Translations under genes and position numbers: made by a program
Source: Diatrype stigma
Taxonomy: Eukaryota; Ascomycota; Sordariomycetes; Xylariales; Diatrypaceae
DNA length: 64,000 nucleotides
Assembly: GCA_022225965.2 (NCBI GenBank)
Contig: JAKJXP020000018.1
Coordinates: forward strand, 494,527 to 558,526
Reading direction: 5' to 3'
Notes under the pieces: generated by a model
Databases searched by the model: none
Told to the model about the DNA's origin: nothing
Seen by the model: the letters and a program-made list of their open reading frames with translations, nothing else
Part shown: positions 25,233-36,855 of the stretch, piece by piece
Numbering within the stretch: the first letter of the stretch is position 1
How the letters are laid out: every line of letters begins with the position of its first letter

Positions 25233-25587
25233 ATGGCACATTCAGCTTACATTTACGACTCACAGTTCTGCCCTGCATTGGGGGATGGGCGGTTGCCAAC
25301 AACGTGCAGCGTTTGTCTCGGCAGCCAAAAGCAGTGAGTATGAAGAGCTGATGTCAGCACTTTGGCAAGAGGCTGACAATCGTGATAGGTGTATGAATTG
25401 CTCGGCATGTAGAGGCACCGGGGTGGAATATGAGCCTTGCATGAATTGCAACCACGATCATAGGGACATTTACATCCCCCAAAACCGATCAAGCAACTCG
25501 TCCAACCAGGGAGGAAATGGGCATGGGGGAAGTAGACAGCATCGGAGTGGTCAACGAAGCGGAACCGAGAGGCGCTCAAATCGCTAG
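25233..25587 (+). CDS. Small cysteine-rich protein with CxxC (DnaJ-type zinc-finger-like) motifs, function unknown
   Basis: Two exons, 25233-25333 and 25389-25587, encode 99 residues. The 55-bp intron has GTGAGT at the donor, GCTGAC as branch point and TAG as acceptor, and removing it joins two Cys-rich halves in one frame. The Cys region (residues about 25-57) reads CSVCLGS, CMNCSACRGTG and CMNC, i.e. four CxxC pairs, one of them in the CxxCxGxG form of the DnaJ central zinc finger, followed by NHDH, which could add ligands. The C-terminal 40 residues are Ser/Gly/Arg-rich and look disordered. There is no signal peptide or membrane segment. No J domain is present. TATA elements and an A/C-rich leader lie upstream. 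It stands alone in a gene-poor stretch. The family was not recognised; Zn binding is inferred from Cys spacing. Confidence 0.65.
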
Positions 25588-27197
25588 ACGAGAGACCTTC
25601 GGACCGGGTCGATACCAGAGGCTGAGCCTACGCTGTCACTTCCGACCCATAGTCCCCCAAAGCTTCATATACATAAGAGGGGTCCACGAATCAGATAATG
25701 GGATTGGAATCCCCCCTGCTGGCAGGATTCCTTCAAAATCATGGAACGCCTCATTACTCTGGGCCCATGTTGCATCCAGTACGATTCGCTGTAGCTCCCG
25801 GCGCAATACATGGAAACGCGAGGAAGACTGGGTGATCCGATTTCACAGACGGATGGCAACCAACGAGAGGCTTGTGCAGCTTGGTTTTGGAAACAAATGG
25901 TTTTGTAGCGGTCCTGGATGTACTGCTTAGGTAGTTCTCCGTAGCCGTGATTCTAGAAGAATTCTACCTGGCAATGTACTGTTCCGTTCCAGCCATTGGG
26001 GCCACTTTATTGGCCCGACCCACCCAATCTCAAGATCGTATGACCTATCATATCTGGAAATCCCAAGTTCTGGCACTCACGGTTAGCTGCTGCTTTGAAG
26101 TGTTGGACCTAGTGACAAGAGGGGGCCCAAGAGGCGGGTGACTTCGAGTGACAGCACTCTGCAATGTGACGACGCATCGGGACAGGGAGGCTTCCATTGG
26201 GACACAGGGAGCTGAAAGCAAATCAGGCCGATGGTCCTATACGTGCCTGGCAGGATGTCGTGTAGTTGGAGATTTCCCGAGGAAAAAGAAAGCGAGGTAA
26301 CCCCTCTTTAGATATGGCGAAGACGGAACCAGCAAGCCAGTGCAACAGGGTGCTTATGCAAGTAGCCGTCCGGCCAGTTCTCTCACGGGTGGACTTGTAG
26401 CAACGGCCAGTCAAAGACGCTGGAGCTCTTATGACCTTGGCATAAGGAGACGTCACGGCGGGGATACGTCCTTGGAAGACGTGGAAATGACGGCTTCCAC
26501 GAACTACCGATCGCTGAGATCGGTAGGCCTGTGAACGTTGCATGCCTCTAAATAGGCTCCCTAGGCCCCTATCACATAACACAGAGATGGAAGAGATGGA
26601 TCGTCTTGCCTCTTCTGGAGGATCGCTATTTGAGGACAAAACGCCCAGCTCCAGTGTTGAGAGCTTAAGATGTCGGGCCTTCTGGGGGCTCCCGGATGGG
26701 ATTTGATGTAAGAGACTTTGATGAAAGAAACTTTGATGTAAGAAACTTTTTGGTTGTAAAGGGGGAGGTTGCGATTGCCTAACTAAGGATCAGAGGCAAT
26801 TGCAGGTGGCAGGCCAGGTGGCTCCTGCATAATACGTGGCATAATTCAATATGCATCACTGCGGGATTTGCATAAACTACAGTAGTTAGAATAACCCACT
26901 GCAAGTTAGACTAGCTTGAGAGCTTGGCAGCACCTACTACGTAGTTAGGTAGGTACTTATCCTAGCTGCTTAGGTAATGTATGTACAGCTCCATCCATCG
27001 CTCTTATCTTATCACGTCCTTCCTCGAGGCGGACTTTCGTCACGGACCTCAAACCAGCCTCGATCTTCCATGACCGACGAGCTCCAAGTCGTCGACTCAT
27101 CCAATCCACGAAGTAGCTACGGCGGAGATACTTGGTGTGCCATTCCCGATCTACGAACTCATGGAGATGGGCCGGTAAACTCCATTGAAACGCGAAT
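25588..27197. other. Intergenic region, about 1.6 kb
   Basis: No supported gene. A 15-bp unit (TTTGATGTAAGAAAC and variants) is repeated three times at 26702-26746. TAGGTA motifs lie near 26945-26975. The last 200 bases are likely the promoter and leader of LST8. Confidence 0.5.
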
Positions 27198-28720
27198 ATG
27201 TCTGTTATTCTCTGCACGGGTGAGTCTGGTTTACTTCCACCTCGTAGCTAGGAGCTAGGAGCTAGGAACGGAGAATGAATGAATGATGAGGGAGCGCGAG
27301 CGCGAGCGCCAGAGGCACACGCAGCAGCGCATTTCGCGTGTCTGATTCGATTGACTGGACTTGCTGGCTAACTGGCGCGATTCCTCCCCCACCCCCTCCG
27401 ATCCAATTACAGCGGGCTACGACCACACGATCCGGTTCTGGGAGGCTCTGTCGGGGATATGTTCCCGGACGATCCAGCACCCGGACTCGCAGGTGAACCG
27501 GCTGTGCATCTCGCCGGATAAGCGGTTCCTGGCGGCCGCGGGCCACCACACCGTGAAGCTGTTCGACATCAAGTCGACGAACCCGAACCCGCTGCTGACG
27601 TTCGAGGGCCACTCGGGCAACATCACCGGCGTCGCCTTCCACTGCGAGGGCAAGTGGATGGTGACGTCGAGCGAGGACGGCACCGTCAAGATCTGGGAGA
27701 CCCGCTCCGGCTCCGTCCAGCGCAGCTACAGCCACGGCAGCCCCGCCAACGACGTCGTCATCCACCCCAACCAGGGCGAGATCATCAGCTGCGACCGCGG
27801 CGGCAGCGTCCGCGTCTGGGACCTCGCCGAGAACAACTGCTCCCACCAGCTCATCCCCGAGGAGGACGTGTCCGTGTCCAGCGTTACGGTCGCTAGTGAT
27901 GGTTCCCTGCTGTGCGCAGCTAACAATGCAGTACGTATCCCCTTCTTCTATGACCGCTTTCCTTCATCATCTGTATATTTCATACACGCTGGTAAAACTT
28001 ATACTGACACGCGATCCCCAACACGCACAGGGCAACGTCTTCGTCTGGTCCCTCATCCAGACCTACGAGCGCACCCAGCTCGTCCCGGTCACCCAATTCT
28101 CCGCGCACAAGGAATACATCACGCGGATCCTCCTCTCGCCCGACGTCAAGAAGCTCGCGACGTGCAGCGCCGACCACACGGCCAAGATCTGGGAGGTCGA
28201 CGTAGACCCGGACTCGGCGACGGAGGGCAGCGGGAGCGGATCCTCGTCGACCAACGAGAGCCCGATGATGACGGCGACCACAACAACAACAGCAGCAGCA
28301 CCCGCGACGATCCCCACATACATCAACAACATCAACGGCATCAACGGCAGCGACCCCACCGGCGGCAGCAGCAGAGCCGCCTTCCAAGAGGGCGCCAAGT
28401 TCGGCAGCAGCGCCTTCGGGGACGGCGGCGCGACCAGCCTCGGCGGCCTGGGCGGCATGGGCGGCACAAGCAGCGTCGGGGGCGCGGTGAGCGGCGGCGG
28501 CACCGGCAAGCCTTTCCCACTCGAGGCGACCCTGCAGGGCCACCAGCGCTGGGTGTGGGACTGCGCCTTCAGCGCCGACAGCGCGTACCTGGTGACGGCC
28601 TGCAGCGACCATTACGCGCGCCTGTGGGAGCTGCACAGCCAGCAGGTCATCCGCCAGTACAACGGCCACCACCGCGGCGCCGTGTGCGTCGCGCTCAACG
28701 ACTACTCGGAGGCTAGATGA
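27198..28720 (+). CDS. LST8: TOR complex WD-repeat subunit LST8
   Basis: Three exons, 27198-27219, 27413-27930 and 28031-28720, give 409 residues. The short first exon encodes MSVILCT and splices to AGYDHTIRFWEALSG, the conserved LST8/Pop3/mLST8 start. Seven WD40 repeats form a beta-propeller that binds the TOR kinase domain and stabilises TORC1 and TORC2. WD motifs seen include DGTVKIWE, GGSVRVWD, DHTAKIWE and DHYARLWE. The C-terminal NGHHRGAVCVALND block is typical of the family. LST8 proteins are usually about 300-320 residues; this one carries an extra low-complexity segment of about 100 residues (about 238-341; Ser, Thr, Gly, Asn-rich) between the repeats ending in KIWEVD and the GHQRWVWD repeat. 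It has no stops and is coding as read, but an unrecognised intron inside it cannot be ruled out. Confidence 0.94.
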
Positions 28721-29854
28721 GATGAGATGAGATGAGATGGGGAGCCAAGTCTTCTTGTCTACTTAATTGTCTTATCTACCCTGATGTATCTTCCTAATCG
28801 AGATAGCTTGCTGCTTTCTTTCTACCTCTCCTCCCACTCTCTATCTCACTTATACCGTTTCGGTGGGAAAAGGCACACCGATCCGATCTGATCTGATCTG
28901 ATCGGCCCACATGTTTTTTGCAGTTTTGAGATTTCGCAATGGCAGCGGTGGCGTACGAAGGTTCATTGTTTCGGGGCCGGTCGGTTGTTGTTCTCGATGC
29001 TTAATAAAGCTACATAGGTATATCAAGGGCAGGTAAGGCAAGTCAGCCACGCAAAGCAAATATATGGGCTTGCTTTGGCTTCGTTTATTAATGCAAAAAG
29101 CTGCAAATAAACGACGCGGTTACCAACGTTTTAAAGCTTGTTCATGAAATCATCTATCTTTAAGCAGGCGTTTGTCATTGCGCGGATAGCTTTGGGTCGT
29201 GATGATGAACAGGATATCGTAGTTGTGAACTCATGTATCCTAGATACCTACTACTCAACTGCCGAAGACTACCTAGGGTCTGTCATCAGGGCAGAGAATT
29301 GGTCGTTTCACTCCAGGGACAGGGGAAGGGGGATTCTTGCGTGCTTAGGGCTCTATCCAGACAACAGTAGATTGGGACCGGCAAGCCGAGAACTCACAAT
29401 GCGCTACAGGCATGGGAGCGCTCAGAATGCTCAACCGTCACTCGTACATAGAATAGAGCATGTGTTTATTAATGTATTGGTGACAGTTTTCTTGTATCCT
29501 ATATACTATCATAACGAATAGCATCATCTATCATCAGTCAACATTATGTCTATCTGCTGCATACCCAACCTTAGGCAGCCCCAGCTCCCCCCCCTTGAAT
29601 GTACTCGTACTTGGGTATTCCAATGCTTTTCCAACTCCCAGCCGAGGAGAGAAACAAAAACAGGGAGTAGCACAGAGGCTATGCTAACTTGATAGCTTAC
29701 CTGTCCAAAGTCCTATCTCAAGGCAAAGTATATGTAAAAAGAAAGGCTGAATGCCGTGTTGTTATGTTACTCCAAAAACGCCTTGCTTCCGATGAATTCA
29801 GACCACTCGCTCGCTTGCGTCCTGGCTTACCGGCAGAAAATATCTGCCCTTTTC
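28721..29854. other. Intergenic region between convergent genes
   Basis: Right after the LST8 stop, GATGA/GATGAGAT units are repeated, and a GATCT repeat lies near 28882-28902. The rest holds the 3' regions of LST8 and the SCY1-type gene. The 127-codon open frame at 29138-29521 has no recognisable features and is not called. Confidence 0.5.
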
Positions 29855-32317
29855 TCACCACCCATCCCCCCATCCATCATCATCCTCCGTCTCCTTCGGT
29901 TTCAAATCGATCTTCTTCGCAACCGGCTTCTTCGCCGAGCCCGCCGTCGTCGTCGTTGTCTTCTTAGCTGGCGTCTTCCCATTCGACTTCGCCAGCCCCT
30001 TCGGCAGTGGTTTACCACCACCAACGCCACCGCCACTCCCTCCCGGCGTCTTCTTCTGCGCCTGAGCCGCCAGCCAGCCCGCGAAATCGGGTTCCGCACC
30101 ATCGTCGAAGGGCACCGCCTTTGCCGACGACGGTGGTGGTGGTGATGATGTCGCAGCGCTAGTAGGTGCGTCAAAGAATTCCGCACCTCCTCCGTTGGAA
30201 CCACCGTTGTCGTCGTCCATGTCACCCATGTCGCCCCACGCGTCCCCGAAATCTTCCTCTGCCTCCCCGCCGGCGGCCCCCCCTTGGAAAAAGGCATCGG
30301 CGGCGATCGTCGACGGGGTCCGTGATACGGCAGCCGGCTGCGGCGCGGGCGACCTGACGGCCTGGCGGTGCAGAGCCGAGGCCGAGGCCGACATGCCCGA
30401 AGGTGTCCTGGTCCCCGGCCCCGCCCCTGCCCCTGTTGATGGCGAGGCGGTGCTCCGCGGAGGGGGCGTGGTGCCGCTGCCGTTGCCGGCAGCAGTGGTC
30501 TGCATCTGGCCCGCGGCAGAAGACAGCTGGTTGGTGAAGGACGAGATGGCCCAGCCAGCCCAAGACGACGACGAAGACGACGAGGCATTGGCCTGGCCGC
30601 CGACGGGCTGGGGGGTCCCCATGCGCGGAGCGCTGCCGCCCTCGGAAGCCGGGACCGGCGGCGGCAGGACCGAGTCGGGCATGGCGGCGGCGGCGGCGCG
30701 GATGCGCTGCAGGTAGACGTCGACGGCCTTGGCGGCCTGGTCGCGGACGAGCTTCTCCTTGTCGAGCAGCGAGGGGCAGACGACGGGGAGGATGCGGGCG
30801 GCGCAGTCTTCGTCGGTGAAGAACTCGGCGGTGGCGGCGAGGGCGAGCAGGGCGGCGCTGCGGGCGTGGACGAAGGGGTCGCGCAGCGAGCGCGTGAAGG
30901 CGGCGACGAGCACCTTGGCGCGCGACGAGGCGCCCAGGTGGCGCGCGATCTTGCCCAGGCAGATGGTCGTGTTGGTCCGGATGCCGGGCTGCTCGTCGTT
31001 GGCCGTCCGGGCCAGGTGGCGGAGCAGCTCGCCGTTGATGGTGCGGTCGGCCAGCTTGCCGATCAGCACGAGCACCGATTTGAGCGTCTGCTCCCGCACC
31101 ACGGGCGCCGCGTCCGTGAAGCCCGACACCAGCTGCGGGAAGATCTTGTCGTTGACGACCTTGGCCGGCAGCCGGTCGATCATCAGCGGCAGGTTGTCCA
31201 GCAGGCACACCCGGATGGCGCGGTCCGGGTTCGCGAACAGCCGGACCACCACGGGCTGCACCCGCGCCGCGAAGTCGTCGTCCGACAGCTTGGTCGAGAT
31301 CTTCATGACCACCCCGAAGGCCTTGGGCCCGCCGCCGCCGTACTCGACCGACTTGAGCAGCTCCGGCAGCACTTTCATCTTGAAGAAGTCCTCGGGGAAG
31401 TCGTCGGTCAGCTGGTCGAGATCGTCGAGGAACCGCTCTTTCTCCTCTTCCGACTTGACGCCCAGGTTCTCGATGCCCTCGGTCAGCTTGATCAGCGGCG
31501 AGTCGAAGAACCCGCCCGACCTGCGCCCCTGCTCGAGGAAGACCCCGACCGTTATCCTTGCCTTGGGGTTTGCGTTCACCAGGCGCTTGTAGCTGGAGTG
31601 CATGCTCGGCGGAAGACCTTTCGTTTGTCCCGCCTGGTCTGCTCCGTTGAAGTCTCCGTTGAAAACCTCGAATACTAGGGTGCCGAAGTTATAGGAGTCG
31701 ACCGCGGTATGTGGACTGCGCTTGATGGCGTCCCAGCCCGACCTTGCAATCTCCGGCGCCGTATATCTGCCCGAATCCGGTACCAGACTACCATACGTGT
31801 ATATGATAGCATCATCGTCTTTCACATTGCTCAAAACCTCAAAGCCCCCTAATTTCCACTCGCCGCTTTCCGACGTGTACACGGACGCGACTCGTAGGCT
31901 GCCGTGAATGGAGGAGCCCTCCTCGTTTATGAACTTGACGGTGCGCGCAATGCTGCAAAGCCCCCATTTGATCGTCTCGGGGGTCAGACTCTTCCTCCTA
32001 ACATGCCACCGCAAGGGCACGACTCGCTCGGTCGCGATGTAGATATAGGTTTCGGTCTCGACGGTGTCCAGGACCTTGATCACGCCAGGATGTCGCATCG
32101 TTCGTAGTTTCTTGAGCGCGTTCTTGGCCAGTGGCAACTGTGACTTGTGGGCGACGGCATCGAAGGCGAATATGCTGCAGTTGGATCCGTCCTCGCGTCG
32201 TGTGCCATTGTAGAGTGTCCAAATGGAGGCATCGACGTCGACCTTATCCCCGAAGCTGTAAGGGAAGGGCGGTCCCTGTGCGATAGCAGATGCTACCGCG
32301 GATTTTAGGAAATTCAT
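29855..32317 (-). CDS. SCY1-like pseudokinase (Cex1/SCYL1 family)
   Basis: Single exon, 820 residues from the ATG at 32317. A Met four codons upstream (32329) is in frame, but MNFLKSAVASAIAQGP is the usual start of fungal homologues. A kinase-like domain spans about residues 15-290. It appears catalytically dead: the HRD position reads HGSL and the DFG position reads GGFE. HEAT-like repeats follow (about 340-560). A long low-complexity region rich in Ser, Pro, Gly and Ala comes next, then a Lys-rich stretch and an acidic-aromatic end, DDDGWGDGW. Yeast Cex1 binds tRNA and the translation factor eEF1A at the cytoplasmic side of the nuclear pore; mammalian SCYL1 binds COPI vesicle coats. The C-terminal Trp/acidic motif resembles COPI-binding tails, so a role in tRNA export and/or Golgi traffic is inferred. 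Confidence 0.9.
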   Translation of the reverse strand: MNFLKSAVASAIAQGPPFPYSFGDKVDVDASIWTLYNGTRREDGSNCSIFAFDAVAHKSQLPLAKNALKKLRTMRHPGVIKVLDTVETETYIYIATERVVPLRWHVRRKSLTPETIKWGLCSIARTVKFINEEGSSIHGSLRVASVYTSESGEWKLGGFEVLSNVKDDDAIIYTYGSLVPDSGRYTAPEIARSGWDAIKRSPHTAVDSYNFGTLVFEVFNGDFNGADQAGQTKGLPPSMHSSYKRLVNANPKARITVGVFLEQGRRSGGFFDSPLIKLTEGIENLGVKSEEEKERFLDDLDQLTDDFPEDFFKMKVLPELLKSVEYGGGGPKAFGVVMKISTKLSDDDFAARVQPVVVRLFANPDRAIRVCLLDNLPLMIDRLPAKVVNDKIFPQLVSGFTDAAPVVREQTLKSVLVLIGKLADRTINGELLRHLARTANDEQPGIRTNTTICLGKIARHLGASSRAKVLVAAFTRSLRDPFVHARSAALLALAATAEFFTDEDCAARILPVVCPSLLDKEKLVRDQAAKAVDVYLQRIRAAAAAMPDSVLPPPVPASEGGSAPRMGTPQPVGGQANASSSSSSSWAGWAISSFTNQLSSAAGQMQTTAAGNGSGTTPPPRSTASPSTGAGAGPGTRTPSGMSASASALHRQAVRSPAPQPAAVSRTPSTIAADAFFQGGAAGGEAEEDFGDAWGDMGDMDDDNGGSNGGGAEFFDAPTSAATSSPPPPSSAKAVPFDDGAEPDFAGWLAAQAQKKTPGGSGGGVGGGKPLPKGLAKSNGKTPAKKTTTTTAGSAKKPVAKKIDLKPKETEDDDGWGDGW

Positions 32318-33142
32318 GGTATCATACAATGTAAAGCTGATGAAAGGCTGGTAGTCTTAGATTGTAGAGGAAATAAATCGCTTGCTTGCGTAGGGACGCT
32401 TGGTTAATGTCGTACCTCGGAGAAAGAATGCTTCTATGGATTATGAATTGCGAAGTATGAATTCTTCAAGGTTGTTAACTACACGAAGTTGAATAGCGCC
32501 AGACCAGTTCATACATACAGGTATGAAGCCTAACTGCGCCACTAAGCACTAGCCTAAGCCCTTCGTTTCGACGTTTCCGCTTACCCAGGGTCCCAGCGAG
32601 CGTCACCCCCGCACTAATCCTACCGCAGCATAGTGCGGCTCTAGTATAGTAGCTAAAGTAGCTGGAAGGGGGAACAGGGTAACCGGGTGAAATAGCACAT
32701 CAGTGTTGCACTATAAAGGTGCCTATAGCTGCTACAGGTACAGTACCTGGTAGGTATCATGACAATTCGAAAGGTCATCGAGGTCTCTTGTCCCATGCCT
32801 CGTATAGTTCCATACATTCCAGCTACGAGCAGAGTAAGAACTAAACAACGCTTCCTTGTACCTATAAATACTAGTTACCTACACTCAACGCCGGGGCTAT
32901 TTTGAAGTCCTCGGTGTAGTCTTGCCATCACCTTAAACGGCAAATAGAAAATAACATGCATAGTAATTATGTATAGTTGTATCTATATATTTGAATATAT
33001 AAGATTTTCCCCACAACAAGTACAATCAATTTTTTTTTTCTTTCAATATTCATTAACCTTAACCCACCCGAATACCCAGTGCTGTCCTGTCCTGTCCTGT
33101 CCTTATCCCTGCCTCGGCCGCGGCCTCCCCCCGGGTGGCTCA
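32318..33142. other. Intergenic region
   Basis: Promoter side of the SCY1-type gene and 3' side of the oxidase gene. A TGTCC pentamer repeat lies at about 33081-33103. Two TACCTGG/TAGGTA-type motifs occur near 32735-32760. No gene is seen. Confidence 0.5.
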
Positions 33143-34990
33143 TCACGGCTTCCACCCACCGGTCCTGGTCCGGAAGACGCCGTCGGGATCGACGTCCTGG
33201 GCGACGCGGCGGGCGAGCACGGCGCTCTCGGGCCGCAGCCGGGCCCAGTAGTCCTGGGCGTAGAAGGCGTCGTTGGCGAACAGGGGCAGGTAGGCGTCGG
33301 CGGGCAGGCGGCCCGCCTCGGTGTAGTTCTGGACGACCTCGCGCAGCCCGCCGTACGTGTCGCGCATGACGTCGTCGACCTCGGCGTAGCTCGAGTTGTA
33401 CGTGAAGCTGTAGTTGAGCTCGAGCACGAGCCGGTCCAGGTCGTCGTCCAGGTCCAGCAGGTCGCCCCCCTGCCGCCGCGCCGCCCGCGCCAGGCCCTTG
33501 GGCGCCGGCTGGAACGCGATGCTGGCGATCGTGCCCGGGATCAGCGCCGCCCCGTCCGACGCGTTCGCCCACGTGTCGAAGAAGGCGCTCATGATCTCCG
33601 CCCCGTCCGCGCTGCTGGGCAGCGGCACCGTCTCCGTCCCGATCTGGTACACGTTGCCCTTGAGCACCGCCCAGTTGTTGCCGCTGACCAGCTCGCTCAT
33701 CGTCTGCGTCTTGCACGTGTTGAGGAACGGCTTGACGTCCGTGAAGTTCTTGAACACCTCCTCCGGCGGATCGGGGCCGTCGTAGAACAGGAACACCTGC
33801 GCATGCATTAGTAAGTCCCAGTCTCTCGGGGTATCCATATCAACCCTTGCAAAGGGATTCTTTTCCGTCCAAGTTCAAACACGCAGTAGAGGATAATCTC
33901 AGAAAGTAAGGGGAAGAAAAAAAGAAAAAAAAGCTACTTACAATCCACAACTGAACGAGCGTAGCCAGCGTCCGTTCAGAGGTGACGATGATCCCGGCCT
34001 TCGGGTCGGTGTTATACTCGGTGAAGTCGCGGATGGCCTGGAGCACGGCGGGCGTGGTCTTCTCGTTCTCCTCGAACCACAAATTGCCGCCCCAGACGTC
34101 GCCCTGGGGGTAGGCCTTGAGCAGGAACGACGTGACGATGCCGAAGTTGTTGCCGCCGCCCTTCAGCGCGAGGAAGAGGTCCGGGTGGTTGGCCTCCTGC
34201 ACCGCCACGACCGTCGCGTTCGGCAGCACGAGCGTGTACTCCAGCACCGAGTTCGCCGCCCAGCCGTGGTTCAGGCTCTGGAAACTAAGACCGCCTGCCC
34301 CTCCCGTGTTAGAAGAAGATCCAAGAAACCGAGCAGATGCCCCCCTCCCCTCCAACCGTGAAGGATGTGGTCTTTTCGGGGGAAAAAGGAGGCAGGGGGT
34401 GGGGGTTTTCAAATGATCTCTCTCAACTCACCTCCCAGGAGATACCCGCCAACGCCCACATTCCCGATCCTGCCTCCAACGGCAGTGTAGCCCGTGCCAT
34501 CGAGCGCGGCCGCGACCTCGTCCCAGCGGTTTCCGGGGCCGACCCGGACGGTCTCGGTCTTGGGGTCGAAGATGACCTCGTTCAGGTTCATGGTGGAGAT
34601 GAGCGGGCCGTCCGCGACGCTGGCCCAGCCGTTGTTGGGGTTGTGGCCGCCGCTCTTGACGGCGAAGAGCTCGTCGGTGCCCAGCAGGGTGGCCATGATG
34701 GCCGCGACCTCGTCGGTGGTCGAGGGGGCCAGGATGCACGACGGCATCAGCGCCCCGCACGCCGTCGACCAGTACTCGGTCTGCTCCTCGTTGTACTCGA
34801 GCGTCAGCGGCGACAGGATCTTGATGTCCGTCTGCGCGGCCACCAGCTCGCAGGTGTCGTCGGGGTCCGCGTCGGCGTTGATGCCGGCCGACGCCGCCGC
34901 GGCCGCGACGGCCACCGCCAGGCCCGCGACGCCCACGAAGGTCAGGGCCATCGCCGTGCGAGGATACGCCTTCGATAGGTTATGGTACAT
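33143..34990 (-). CDS. Secreted FAD-linked oxidase (berberine bridge enzyme-like)
   Basis: Three exons, 34990-34432, 34294-33942 and 33796-33143, give 521 residues. The N-terminus has a hydrophobic signal-like segment (about 14-36); translation could also start at Met14 (34951) with the signal kept. An FAD-binding type 4 (PCMH) domain spans about residues 80-260. VKSGGHNPNNGW contains H116, the residue that usually carries covalent FAD. GNVGVGGYLLGG and GLSFQSLNHGWAAN follow. The Cys that gives bicovalent flavin attachment in some family members is absent at the GNVGVGG position, so single attachment is likely. The C-terminal BBE-type region has YAQDYWARLRP and DPDGVF. Such enzymes oxidise sugars, alcohols or secondary metabolites; the substrate is unknown. 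For intron 1 an alternative acceptor 6 bp upstream would add two residues; the chosen one restores the usual LLGGGLSF. Confidence 0.88.
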
Positions 34991-36855
34991 GCGGTGGTGG
35001 CTGCTATCGGTGCTACGACACCGGATCTATGGACGAGGGAGACGAAACTCTCGGCGGAGGAGAGCTTGGCCTCGTTCACGGAAGATATGGCTAGGTGGCT
35101 AGCTAGCGGTGGTGGCTTGTGCGGCCCTTGGGATAGATTGGATTCAGGAGAAGAGGGGGAGTCGGAACTCACGGCAGCGGCGCGTTGGCCCCTTCTTATG
35201 GGCGCGCACATGTCATTTGGCTCGGGGCCCGCGCCGCAGAGGCCTATCCGGGAACAATTTCGAGCGCTGCGATCTGCTGAAGGCCCCGCGCTACGAACTA
35301 GGAACCCATTGCAATATCGCCTATTAGACTGCCCCTCGGTATATATTAGTTACTACACACCTGAATGCTTGCTAGGTGACGATTGAGCCAGGCCGGCTTC
35401 TGGGTAGGCCCTGATTCCTTGTCTAGCAATGTTGATAGCCCCCACGATGTGACTCCACACTTCCTCGCCGTTCGTCCAGACTCCCGTAGCCGAGACCATG
35501 AAAAGGAGAAAGAGGGCACTAACCGCTACCTAAGCACTTCGCCCAATCTCCTTTAGAGGATTTCCACCGCTTCGGTGATGGTGTGCTCAATGTTTAGCTG
35601 AGCTCCGCGCAATCAACCCTCGAATCGACCCATGCGTGCCAACTTTTTCACATGCTCGCACCGACGCCATACCATAGTACAAACCGAAGTAACATGCCTA
35701 GGTAGGTACGCACACATACATAGTAAATGAATAGAGAATATACATAACATATGCACACATCTACGTGTGACGCCGGGCCGGTGCATCGATTCGATCAAGG
35801 AACAGATTGCGTGCATGGGGCTAGGAGGGACGGACGGGGGCTAATGCTCATCTAGGGAGGTCGCTTATCCATCACCCCGACATCTGTCTTATATTCACGG
35901 GAGTTGACTGGGAAGCCCGATGGAAGTGGGTTAAGTGGAGGAGAAGGATCTTTTTCAGCCTTATACGATGTACCTATTTTTCCATCATTCCATCATCCCT
36001 TCCATCGTAGCGGGGGGGTGCTGGTAGGCTTGTCTGAATATCAACAAAGCTCGTCCGGATATGAAATAACCACTTTCGGCCGATAGTTTGCGCTGTAAGC
36101 TCGGACGAGTTTCTGATGGAATAAATAGAAGAGAAAAGGAACAAGATCTCAATCCACACGGATTGCAACCCTACCGTACTATAATGCCCGGGTTTATATA
36201 TGCTTGCAACCTTTTCAGGGGACGGATTGGTGGCTTGATGAGAGAGGTGCATTTGTAGGTCTGTAGGTACGTCTCCCCGCAGGACAGCTTCCCGGCTTTG
36301 GTTTACACTCGAAGCCAGATATGGAAGCTAGCCAGGCCGATCACGACATCCACCAACCAGGGCTTTCACTGCTTTTTGAGTATGCAGCTCGTTGTCACCC
36401 ACGTGCATATACATACATATACCTAGGTACCGATAGCATGATACTACCTATGACGTGAGACCATACGGCGGCACAGCCAAATCTGAGCATAAGCGATCTG
36501 CTCTTCCCCAAAACAGGCATGCGAGAGGGAATGCTTAATTGCGGTTGTGATGCGCTACCTAGCCAGGACGGCTAGGTCGGCGGGGTACCTAGTTCGTCAA
36601 GCTCGTTTAACTATAGAAAAACACATGTTTGGTTGTTTTGTCCGTACGGTATTTGATCTTTAATAACCTAGGTAGGCATCAATGCGCCACTTCCAGGCAG
36701 CTATCCAAAGAAGCGCGAAAGCCTAAAGCGAGTATCCTGTCGCCGCTGGCTGTACCCTATCACTTCTGAGCATGATCCATTGAGTTGTACGTGTGTGTGT
36801 CCAGTGCAAGTGCAGTACGGTACCACCTGGGTTTGTCTTTTTGGAATTTGCTAAA
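34991..36855. other. Intergenic region, about 1.9 kb
   Basis: Promoter side of the oxidase gene and 3' side of homoserine kinase. TAGGTA/TACCTA motifs occur near 35697-35706, 36420-36430 and 36668-36676. No gene is supported. Confidence 0.5.

Noticed and set aside
27980..28672. Minus-strand open frame of 230 codons opposite LST8 exon 3
   Set aside because: Antisense of the WD-repeat exon and low-complexity insertion; no domain of its own.
30222..31678. Several long open frames on both strands within the SCY1-type gene
   Set aside because: They are Arg/Ala/Pro-rich shadows of a GC-rich exon; only the minus-strand frame starting at 32317 has family motifs.
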